Made by a program: the position numbers and the translations under genes
Assembly (NCBI GenBank): GCA_943913835.1
Contig: CALTZU010000003.1
Span: 6,974-70,973, forward strand
Reading direction: 5' to 3'
Source: an uncultured Rheinheimera sp.
Lineage (GTDB): Bacteria; Pseudomonadota; Gammaproteobacteria; Enterobacterales; Alteromonadaceae
Length of the DNA stretch: 64,000 bases
Shown: in pieces, positions 52,300 through 59,422 of the stretch
How the letters are laid out: every line of letters starts with the position of its first letter
Position numbering within the stretch: position 1 is the first letter of the stretch
Notes under the pieces: model-generated
Seen by the model: the letters and a program-made list of their open reading frames with translations, nothing else
Databases searched by the model: none
What the model was told of the DNA's origin: nothing

Positions 52300-52362
52300 T
52301 ATAGACCCAAAGTAATTGGAGTTGCAGGCAACAAAGCTGCATCTTCAAGTACGAAGAGTATA
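52300..52362. repeat. ERIC-like repeat, internally deleted copy
   Basis: A 63-base imperfect palindrome with TATA at both ends. The left end reads TATAGACCCAAAGTAATTGG then AGTTGCAG; the right part (GCAACAAAGCTGCATCTTCA...) follows that of the fuller copy at 56361 closely. This is the known ERIC/IRU layout with the middle missing. Confidence 0.6.
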
Positions 52363-52385
52363 ACCAGAGATCGACGCAATACTGC

Positions 52386-52874
52386 TCAGCTTAACTGCTG
52401 TTTTAGTAGATCCACCACAGACTGAAACTGGCTTTTATTCTGTTCATTCAGCGCTATCAATGCTTCGTGGGCATGCAGGATCATCAGGCCTTTTTGTTGA
52501 TCGCTATAAGGCACAGCCTGAACGCTGGCGAGGTCAACAGCAGGATCAGTCGATTGCCGGACTATATCAAAGGCCTGATCCAGACAAAGGCTAAACAGCA
52601 ATTCATTCACGGCTGGCACAGTGCAAAACAACATAGGTTTGGGCAAGTTATGCTGCTGACAATAGCGCGCTAAACCAGCCAGCAAACCGATATAAGTACT
52701 GTCCATAAAACTGGCCTCATTTAAATCCACCACCAGTTGCCTGCATTGAATTTTGGCACCAAAAAGCCGCTCTATCAGATCGTCCATTCCACTGGCGTTG
52801 GTGTAACGCAGTTCACCTGATAATTTGAAATAACAGCACTGCTCCACGCAAGCAAACAGGATTTGTTCCGTCAT
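52386..52874 (-). CDS. STAS domain anti-sigma factor antagonist
   Basis: 162 residues; a STAS domain at about 10-110 with the phospho-site region DLNEASFMDSTYIGLLAGLAR (Ser/Thr in the ASFMDST stretch), as in SpoIIAA/RsbV. Phosphorylation by a serine kinase and removal by a PP2C phosphatase switch its binding partner. The gene overlaps the upstream PP2C gene by 4 bases (ATGA). No anti-sigma kinase is seen in the window, so the switch is incomplete here. Confidence 0.85.
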   Translation of the reverse strand: MTEQILFACVEQCCYFKLSGELRYTNASGMDDLIERLFGAKIQCRQLVVDLNEASFMDSTYIGLLAGLARYCQQHNLPKPMLFCTVPAVNELLFSLCLDQAFDIVRQSTDPAVDLASVQAVPYSDQQKGLMILHAHEALIALNEQNKSQFQSVVDLLKQQLS

Positions 52875-54226
52875 GAGGTCCTCACTTTAGCACTGTGCTG
52901 CCGGGTTAATTTCAATATAGTTAAGTCGTCCGGCAATTGCTGCTGCGGATCTATCGCCAAAGCTCGCAATAAATCGGTAATGTCTCTGTGCTGGTAACTT
53001 TGCTGCAATAAGTACTGCAGTTTTTGCTCAGTGTTTTGCTGTGGCAGCAGATCTAAAATACCGTCTGAGCACAGGACTAAACTGCTGTTTTGCTGCAACA
53101 CCAAGTGCTGATTTTGGTAACATGCAAAGTCAAACATGCCAACTGGGGTGCTTCTTAGTTCCAGATAATGATGCTGCTGTTGCTCCTGAGGTTGCAACAG
53201 CATAGGCCAGGGAAAAGCCCCGGCATTGGCATAGGTCAATTCTGCGGTTTGTGTATCCAGGACTGCATAAAACAGCGCTATATGTTTGCCTACTTTATCT
53301 TTTAGCAGCTCTTTATTCAGTTGGCTTAATACAGCGGCGGGGTCCACCACTGTTGCCTGATTATCGCGCTGATAGCGCTCCAGCCTGGAGCTGATAAAAC
53401 GTTTCAGATATACAGTGACAAAAGCTGAAGCCACGCCATGACCTGATACATCCGCGATATAAAACACTACTTTGTGCTCATCGACACTGAAGTAATCAAC
53501 AAAGTCACCACTCATAAATTCTGACGGATACAGCACATGACTAAACTGATACTCACCACAGTTAAAAATAGCTGGTGGTAACATTTTAAACTGCACTTGT
53601 TTACCAGCTTTTTCACCCGCTTCCAGTTCAGCCAGGGAATGCTGTAACTGCTGATTGGTGCTTTGCAGCTGCTCTGTTCTGGTTTTTATTTGTTGCTCCA
53701 GATGTTCATTCAAATCAGCCAGTTGCCTGATGGCGATATAAGAGCGTAATGCTGACACCACGCTGGTCGTCAGGCGCTGCACTGTCAGCTCGGTTTTGGC
53801 GCGGTAATCGTTAATGTCATAGTCCAGCACTACGCGATGCTCTGGTGCCTGACCGGGTTGACCTGTACGTAAAATAATACGCACCAGCTGGTTTTGCAGC
53901 TGTTCGCGGATATAACGCACCAGAGTCAGACCTGCGTCATCACTTTCCATCACTATGTCCAGCAAAATCAGTACTATATCTTTGTTATTTTCAAGAATAT
54001 GCCGTGCTTCTGCCGCACTGTACGCACTGATAAACTGCAGTTTGTGCTGCATAAAACTAAAATCACGCAGCGCCATTAAAGTAATTTGATGGATTTCAGG
54101 TTCATCATCCACGATCAGCACTGTCCAGCAAGGCTGCTGCTCTTCAGTCAGCTCCGCATCAGCAGCAAACAACACTCTGTCTTGGTCTGGCTCTGTCATT
54201 GGCGGGGCATTAAGGTGTTGTTCCAT
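52871..54226 (-). CDS. Response regulator-PP2C (SpoIIE) serine phosphatase
   Basis: 451 residues from ATG 54226 (AAGGAAGG upstream). REC domain at about 30-155 with the phospho-Asp in VLILLDIVMESDDAG. A long coiled coil (about 165-210) links it to a SpoIIE phosphatase domain (about 215-445) with SGDFVDYF, FYIADVSGHGVASAF and LVLCSDGILD, the metal-binding Asp set. It dephosphorylates STAS proteins in partner-switching control of stress, biofilm or motility. Coupled directly to the STAS gene. Confidence 0.9.
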   Translation of the reverse strand: MEQHLNAPPMTEPDQDRVLFAADAELTEEQQPCWTVLIVDDEPEIHQITLMALRDFSFMQHKLQFISAYSAAEARHILENNKDIVLILLDIVMESDDAGLTLVRYIREQLQNQLVRIILRTGQPGQAPEHRVVLDYDINDYRAKTELTVQRLTTSVVSALRSYIAIRQLADLNEHLEQQIKTRTEQLQSTNQQLQHSLAELEAGEKAGKQVQFKMLPPAIFNCGEYQFSHVLYPSEFMSGDFVDYFSVDEHKVVFYIADVSGHGVASAFVTVYLKRFISSRLERYQRDNQATVVDPAAVLSQLNKELLKDKVGKHIALFYAVLDTQTAELTYANAGAFPWPMLLQPQEQQQHHYLELRSTPVGMFDFACYQNQHLVLQQNSSLVLCSDGILDLLPQQNTEQKLQYLLQQSYQHRDITDLLRALAIDPQQQLPDDLTILKLTRQHSAKVRTS

Positions 54227-54430
54227 ACGGCCTTCCTTCACATTAATGTCGGGATACGGTGTTATGCAGCAGTAAAGGTCTGATTCAACTATAGCTGCCG
54301 CTGTTCAGGCTGCATCGCATCTGCGGTCAATTCTCGTGAAAAGACGTTCGTTTCAGTGCCGGATCCGGCCAGCTTTTTTCCGCTACCCGAGGTACACTCT
54401 GTATACTTCAGTGCAAAAGAGCCCTCTGCC

Positions 54431-55834
54431 ATGCTGGATCCAGTGGTCTGCCAACAAGCCCGATTATCGCGGGACAGCCGATTTGATGGCCTGTTCTTTA
54501 TTGCGGTAAAAAGTACGGGGATTTATTGCCGCACTATTTGCCCGGCCAAAGCTCCGGCTGAACATCAGGTGACTTATTTCTCCTGTGCTGCCGCTGCGGC
54601 ATCGGCAGGTTACCGACCTTGTTTACGCTGCAGACCAGACAGTGCACCACAATCACCAGCCTGGCTTGGTGTAGAAACCAGTGTCAGAAGGGCGTTAAAG
54701 CTGATTGCTGAAGGTGCTTTAGTGCATGGCGATCAAGCCGCTTTAGCTTCACGCCTTGGTATTAGTGAGCGTTATTTACGTAAGCTGTTCCAGCAACATC
54801 TTGGGGTTGCCCCTAAACAATACGCCTTGTACCAGCAGGTGCTGCTGGCAAAACAGTTATTGCATCAAAGCAGTTTGCCTGTACATCAGATCGCAGCCTT
54901 GTGTGGTTTTCATAGTATCAGGCGTTTTAACGACGCTTTTAAGCAGCAACTGCTGCTTAGCCCAAGCCAAATCCGGCGTAAAAAAACGACAGGACACTCC
55001 TCTGTGATTGAATTACAACTTAGTTATCGACCACCACTGAACTGGCAGGCCCAGCTGGATTTCTGGCGGCAACGCACTTTGGACGGCATGGAATGGGTAA
55101 AAGATGATGCCTATGGCAGAACCTTTAGCTGGCCTACTGCGGAGGGTGTCGTGCATGGCTGGTTTGAGTTAAGCCCAATCAAAGCAGGCTTAATGTTATT
55201 AAAACTACATTGGCCCAGCCAGCAGGAGCTGACTTCAGTACTGCAGCGTATTCGTCAACTGGCTGATTTAGATGCCAATATGCCGCAGATAGAACAGCAA
55301 CTGGCACCTGTGTTTGCTGACGAGCTGGAATCAGGTTTACGTTTACCGGGTTTATGGAGTCCGTTTGAAGCGGCCGTAAGGGCTATTTTAGGCCAGCAAG
55401 TCAGTGTGCAGGGTGCCCGCACTCAACTGAATCGTTTGCTCTCTGAATTAGCAGAACCGCTTCCGGATGATCCACAGAAAAAACTATTTCCAACGCCGCA
55501 AGCCATCAGTCAAAACGAGCTTTTAATGCTAAAAGTGCCACAAGCCAGAAGAGAGACCTTAAAACAGCTGGCTGCGACAGTGATCTCAGAGCCAGAAAGC
55601 ACACCGGATGACTGGCTCAAACTCAAAGGTATAGGGCCCTGGACTGTGGCTTACAGCAAAATGCGTGGTCTTGCCGATCCGGATATTTGGTTAGGCGGCG
55701 ATTTAGGTGTGCAAAAAGCGTTAAAGCGTCATGGCGATATCACGCCAGAGCAGCTGGCGCCCTGGCGCAGCTACGCTACGTTCCAGCTGTGGTTTAGTTT
55801 ATCCCGCCCTGAAACGAAGGAGATAACCGAATGA
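54431..55834 (+). CDS. Ada N-terminal domain-AraC-AlkA fusion (alkylation-damage regulator/3-methyladenine glycosylase)
   Basis: 467 residues from ATG 54431. Ada-type zinc region with the methyl-acceptor Cys (IYCRTICPA and CLRCRPD), an AraC-type helix-turn-helix (about 85-190: LGISERYLRKLFQQHLGVAP), AlkA N-terminal domain, and a HhH-GPD glycosylase domain (about 290-460: FEAAVRAILGQQVSVQG and LKGIGPWTVAYSKMRG, with a probable catalytic Asp in WLGGDLGVQK). It repairs methyl phosphotriesters, activates its own regulon and excises alkylated purines. Overlaps ogt by 4 bases. Confidence 0.92.
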   Translation: MLDPVVCQQARLSRDSRFDGLFFIAVKSTGIYCRTICPAKAPAEHQVTYFSCAAAAASAGYRPCLRCRPDSAPQSPAWLGVETSVRRALKLIAEGALVHGDQAALASRLGISERYLRKLFQQHLGVAPKQYALYQQVLLAKQLLHQSSLPVHQIAALCGFHSIRRFNDAFKQQLLLSPSQIRRKKTTGHSSVIELQLSYRPPLNWQAQLDFWRQRTLDGMEWVKDDAYGRTFSWPTAEGVVHGWFELSPIKAGLMLLKLHWPSQQELTSVLQRIRQLADLDANMPQIEQQLAPVFADELESGLRLPGLWSPFEAAVRAILGQQVSVQGARTQLNRLLSELAEPLPDDPQKKLFPTPQAISQNELLMLKVPQARRETLKQLAATVISEPESTPDDWLKLKGIGPWTVAYSKMRGLADPDIWLGGDLGVQKALKRHGDITPEQLAPWRSYATFQLWFSLSRPETKEITE

Positions 55835-56322
55835 GACAACTGCAATTTGCCACGCCTTTAGGGCCTTTGGTGGTGACAGCCAATGCCAGGGGCATAGAGT
55901 CGGTGCTGTTCAGAGACAACTCACAAGCGCCGGATCAGAGCAACGATATGTTGTTGCACGACTGCAAAGCTCAGTTTGATGCTTATTTCGCAGGCACATT
56001 GCAGCGGTTTGACTTGCCTCTGGCAGCAGTGGGCACTGACTTTCAACAAGCCGTTTGGCAGCAACTTAGTAAAATCCCTTTTGCAGAGCTTCGCAGCTAC
56101 AGCCATATTGCTCAGGCGTTGAATAACCCAAAAGCAGTTCGGGCTGTAGGTGCTGCCAATGGCAGAAACCCTCTGACCATTATTGTGCCCTGCCACAGAG
56201 TGATAGGCGCCAATGGTACTTTAACTGGCTACGCTGGAGGCTTAGAGCGCAAAGAGTGGCTGCTCAAACATGAGCAAAATACCGCTTTAGCTCTGGGTTT
56301 ATTTCAGCTGGAGGCCCATTAA
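55831..56322 (+). CDS. ogt: Methylated-DNA-protein-cysteine S-methyltransferase
   Basis: 163 residues. The active-site motif PCHRVIG is intact, with the preceding FRSYSHIAQAL-like helix and RAVGAANGRNPLTIIVPC. It removes methyl groups from O6-methylguanine by suicidal transfer. ATGA overlap with the Ada-AlkA gene gives one alkylation-repair operon supplying the Ogt half missing from that fusion. Confidence 0.95.
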   Translation: MRQLQFATPLGPLVVTANARGIESVLFRDNSQAPDQSNDMLLHDCKAQFDAYFAGTLQRFDLPLAAVGTDFQQAVWQQLSKIPFAELRSYSHIAQALNNPKAVRAVGAANGRNPLTIIVPCHRVIGANGTLTGYAGGLERKEWLLKHEQNTALALGLFQLEAH

Positions 56323-56325
56323 TCC

Positions 56326-56350
56326 GTAGGGGCGAACTTTATGGTCGCCC
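56326..56350 (+). terminator. Hairpin after ogt (GTAGGGGC-type repeat)
   Basis: GGGCGA (56330-56335) / TCGCCC (56345-56350) with a 9-base loop, then TTATAAATAATTT. It starts with GTAGGGGC, as does the element after the pirin gene. Confidence 0.5.
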
Positions 56351-56360
56351 TTATAAATAA

Positions 56361-56485
56361 TTTCCCTACGTCATTGATGTTGCAGCGCGACGGCAAGAGA
56401 TCGAATCACCGGGAGCATAGTTCTCTATGCGACTGGGGTGAGAGCACGCAGCCAACAAAGCTGCAGCTTCAAGGACGACGGGGAA
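56361..56485 (+). repeat. ERIC-like (IRU) repeat, near full length
   Basis: About 124 bases forming one imperfect palindrome. The left end TTCCCTACGTCATTGATGTT then GCAG mirrors the right end CTGCAGCTTCAAGGACGACG then GGGAA. Central GCATAG-TTCT-CTATGC hairpin (56414-56429), then GACTGGGGTGAG and GCAGCCAACAAAGCTGCAGC. GACTGGGGTGAG and GCAGCCAAC-TGCAGCTT match the enterobacterial ERIC consensus as I remember it. It lies between ogt and the pirin gene. Confidence 0.75.
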
Positions 56486-56590
56486 TCATTCAAATTTTTC
56501 GAACAGTGCCTACAAAACAATCCGCTATTGCTTCGGTAAAAGAGCTGTTTTAATAAGCCTATCAACCCACTCCTATCAGGTGAAATAAAC

Positions 56591-57475
56591 ATGACAGCCC
56601 GTACTTTAAAACAACTGATCCCCGCCATGCTGGCCTCCGATGGTGCTGGCGTAAAAATTAAACGTAGTCTGGGCCAAAGCCAGGGCGTAAGACTGGACCC
56701 CTTTTTAATGCTGGACGCTTTTGGCTCCGACAAAGCAGATGACTATATTGCAGGCTTTCCTCCCCACCCACACCGTGGTTTTGAAACTGTGACCTACATG
56801 CTTGACGGCCATATGCTGCATGAAGATCATCTTGGCAATCAGGGCCATTTAACCAGTGGTGGTTTGCAGTGGATGACTGCAGGTCGTGGCATTATTCACT
56901 CTGAAATGCCGCAACAGGAGTCTGGCCTGATGCGTGGTTTCCAGTTGTGGATTAATTTACCTGCAGCGGAAAAAATGAAAGAAGCAGCTTATGTCGATAT
57001 TCCTGCTACGGATATTCCATTGCTGCAGTTAACAGCTCAGAGTTTTGTCAAAGTGCTGGCTGGTGAAACTGTACTAAATGGCAAAACCATTCGAGGTCCA
57101 ATTTTTGGCCTCTCGACAGAACCTTTGTATCTGGATGTGCAGTTAGAGGCAGACCAAAGTCTGACTTTTCCGGTCACAACTGGCCATAACGCTTATGTTT
57201 ATCCTTTTGAAGGCGAAGTTTTTGTTGAAGGTTTAAAAGTGCCTAATCATCACGGCGCTGTGCTGACAGATGGTGACAGCGTGACTGTTTCAGCCAAAGA
57301 CAAAGCCCGTTTTATCCTGTTGGCGGCGAAACCTATCAAAGAGCCAGTGGTGCAATACGGTCCTTTTGTGATGAATAAACCAGAGGAAATTGAACAGGCG
57401 ATCCGTGATTACCAAGCGGGCACCCTAACCAATAACCAGCAAGCCAAAACCATAGCTATTCATAAATCAATCTAA
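56591..57475 (+). CDS. Pirin family protein
   Basis: 294 residues; bicupin. Metal ligands in FPPHPHRGFETVTYMLDG (HPH) and the later GRGIIHSEMP with His/Glu. C-terminal pirin domain starts about 175. Members bind Fe or other metals; some show quercetinase activity, others act as redox regulators. A second pirin gene tail is at the left edge of the window. Flanked by similar short repeats on both sides. Confidence 0.88.
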   Translation: MTARTLKQLIPAMLASDGAGVKIKRSLGQSQGVRLDPFLMLDAFGSDKADDYIAGFPPHPHRGFETVTYMLDGHMLHEDHLGNQGHLTSGGLQWMTAGRGIIHSEMPQQESGLMRGFQLWINLPAAEKMKEAAYVDIPATDIPLLQLTAQSFVKVLAGETVLNGKTIRGPIFGLSTEPLYLDVQLEADQSLTFPVTTGHNAYVYPFEGEVFVEGLKVPNHHGAVLTDGDSVTVSAKDKARFILLAAKPIKEPVVQYGPFVMNKPEEIEQAIRDYQAGTLTNNQQAKTIAIHKSI

Positions 57476-57476
57476 T

Positions 57477-57550
57477 GTAGGGGCGGTGGCTTGTCCCCGC
57501 CCGTCTTGAATTCCAATCCGATGCTCAGTTGGTTTTATCCCCGCCCGTCT
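57477..57550 (+). repeat. GTAGGGGC element with 13-base direct repeat
   Basis: GTAGGGGCGG (57477 on) folds with CCCCGCCC, and TCCCCGCCCGTCT is repeated exactly at 57494-57506 and 57538-57550. This is the second GTAGGGGC unit flanking the pirin gene. Confidence 0.5.
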
Positions 57551-57570
57551 ATCGTTCGGGTGTAATTAAT

Positions 57571-57603
57571 AAAGGGCAGATGTTATCATCTGCCCTTTAT
57601 AAT
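57571..57603 (+). terminator. Strong hairpin upstream of mtnN
   Basis: AAAGGGCAGATG (57571-57582) / CATCTGCCCTTT (57587-57598), loop TTAT, then ATAATTTT. It probably ends the pirin transcript; it lies 15 bases before the mtnN ribosome site, so an attenuator or leader role is also possible. Confidence 0.6.
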
Positions 57604-57618
57604 TTTGAGGATCGGCAG

Positions 57619-58332
57619 ATGCAACTTGTGGGTATTATCGGCGCTATGGAGCCGGAAATTGCAATTTTAAAAGCTCAATTAAGCGATATGACCACGGTCA
57701 AATTGGCAGATTATGAGTTTTATCAGGGTCGTCTGGCCGATACCGACGTAGTGTTAGTGCAATCTGGTATAGGTAAAGTAGCTGCAGCCGTAGCCACTAC
57801 TTTATTGATCAGTCAGTTCAACCCTGATTGTGTGATTAACACAGGTTCAGCCGGCGGTTTTGACCCTGAGTTAAATGTTGGGGACGTTGTGATTTCTTCT
57901 GAAGTGCGTCATCACGATGTAGATGTCACTGCTTTTGGTTACGAAATTGGTCAGGTGCCGCGCATGCCAGCTGGTTTCACTGCCCATCCGGCACTGATCA
58001 GTGCTGCAGAACAAAGCATCAAAACCTTGGGTTTTTGCAAAACAAAAAAGGGCCTAATCACCACAGGTGATGTGTTTATGTGCCAGCCAGAACGCATAGC
58101 CAAAACCCGAGCCGACTTTCCAACCATGCTGGCGGTAGAAATGGAAGGTGCTGCTATTGCCCAGGCCTGTTATCAGCTAAAAACTCCTTTTGTAGTGATC
58201 CGCAGTTTAAGCGATATAGCCGGCAAAGAGTCGCCAAGCTCTTTTGAAGCCTATCTGGAAATCGCCTCTAAAAACAGTTCAGCCATGGTGCTGGAATTGT
58301 TGAAAAACCTTAAAACGGTTCAGCTTAGCTAA
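57619..58332 (+). CDS. mtnN: 5'-methylthioadenosine/S-adenosylhomocysteine nucleosidase
   Basis: 237 residues from ATG 57619 (AGGA 7 bases upstream), normal MtnN/Pfs length. Signature blocks: MQLVGIIGAMEPEI, VVLVQSGIGKVAAAVATT, NTGSAGGFDPELNVGDVVI in part and VEMEGAAIAQACYQ with the catalytic-site Glu; the terminal RSLSDIAG holds the catalytic Asp. It recycles SAM by-products and feeds autoinducer-2 chemistry. The next gene begins immediately after its stop. Confidence 0.95.
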   Translation: MQLVGIIGAMEPEIAILKAQLSDMTTVKLADYEFYQGRLADTDVVLVQSGIGKVAAAVATTLLISQFNPDCVINTGSAGGFDPELNVGDVVISSEVRHHDVDVTAFGYEIGQVPRMPAGFTAHPALISAAEQSIKTLGFCKTKKGLITTGDVFMCQPERIAKTRADFPTMLAVEMEGAAIAQACYQLKTPFVVIRSLSDIAGKESPSSFEAYLEIASKNSSAMVLELLKNLKTVQLS

Positions 58333-59292
58333 ATGCCGTACTGGCTGGCTGATGTTTCAGCTTATCCACTGGTACTGCTAAGCGTTTGGTTGCTTGGCAG
58401 TCTGGTGCTATTGCCACAAGATTATCAGCCAATCACTTTTTTCAGTATCTTTGCAAAACAGCTGGCCGCTAAGGTTCATCCGGATCCTGGCAGAGCCAGC
58501 AGCCAGCAACTGATCTCTGGTAGTTTGGCCATGGCACTGGTGTTGTTACCAACCCTCGCTTTGCTGGCTCCCTTGTATTGGTTATCCGACTGGCCTCTAC
58601 TGCTTGACGCTTTATTACTGTATTTCTGTCTGGATTTTGTGCATTACCGCCAGCAAAGCCACAAAATAACGCTGGCTATCAGTCAACAGCAAAACAGCAG
58701 AGCCAAGGATTTATTGCAACCTTTAGTTCTAAGACAAACCCAAAACCTGAGTACTGCAGGTTTATGTAAAGCTACTATTGAAATGCTGTGGCTTCGCACG
58801 GCGAAACAGTGGGTAGGTGTCAGTTTTTGGTTTCTGATTGGTGGTGGTCTGGCAGCGGTTGCCTACCGCCTGCTCTTGCTCTGTAATCAGCAATGGAACG
58901 ACAAACAAAGCAACTTTCGTTATTTTGGCCGCCCTGCAGCAGTGTTAACTCAATGGGCCTGCTTTCCTGCCAATCTGCTCACTGCACTGTTATTGGCCTT
59001 TTTGACTGATGTGACTGGCACGCTGCGACAATGGCGTGGGGCGTTCCGGCTAAATTTGTGTTTACCTCATCTGCTGATCCTTGGAGCTTTAGTACAGGCA
59101 TTGCAGGTCAATCTGGCTGGTCCTGCAATCTATCAGCAACAGAAGACTAAACGTGACAGACTGGGTCCTCCTGCCCTGCCTGTCGCTGGCCATCTGATCG
59201 CAGCACTGAGACTAAACCGGCAATTTCAACTGTACTTAGCATTTATTATATTTATTTTCAGTCTGTTACAAAGCTTGTTGCTTATTTATTAA
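58333..59292 (+). CDS. CbiB/AmpE-like membrane protein
   Basis: 319 residues directly after the mtnN stop (no intergenic base). Five or so hydrophobic segments and a cytosolic loop with RLLLLCNQQWNDKQSNFRYFG in part, WKA-like patterns typical of CobD/CbiB-family proteins found next to pfs in Shewanella and Vibrio. Whether it makes adenosylcobinamide is doubtful without other cob genes in the window. Same operon as mtnN. Confidence 0.7.
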   Translation: MPYWLADVSAYPLVLLSVWLLGSLVLLPQDYQPITFFSIFAKQLAAKVHPDPGRASSQQLISGSLAMALVLLPTLALLAPLYWLSDWPLLLDALLLYFCLDFVHYRQQSHKITLAISQQQNSRAKDLLQPLVLRQTQNLSTAGLCKATIEMLWLRTAKQWVGVSFWFLIGGGLAAVAYRLLLLCNQQWNDKQSNFRYFGRPAAVLTQWACFPANLLTALLLAFLTDVTGTLRQWRGAFRLNLCLPHLLILGALVQALQVNLAGPAIYQQQKTKRDRLGPPALPVAGHLIAALRLNRQFQLYLAFIIFIFSLLQSLLLIY

Positions 59293-59307
59293 CAAGCTGG
59301 TTATTTT
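59272..59307 (+). terminator. Possible terminator after the CbiB-like gene
   Basis: AGCTTGTT (59272-59279) / AACAAGCT (59291-59298), loop of 11 bases that includes the stop codon, then GGTTATTTTT. Confidence 0.45.
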
Positions 59308-59422
59308 TGCAAAAATCTTTGGAACTGTGCTGGACTTTTAAGCGCTATTCACTGTATTTTCTAGGGCTTCTTACGGCAGATTGAACCTATAACAATAACA
59401 ACCGACCTACTGAGGAATCGTT

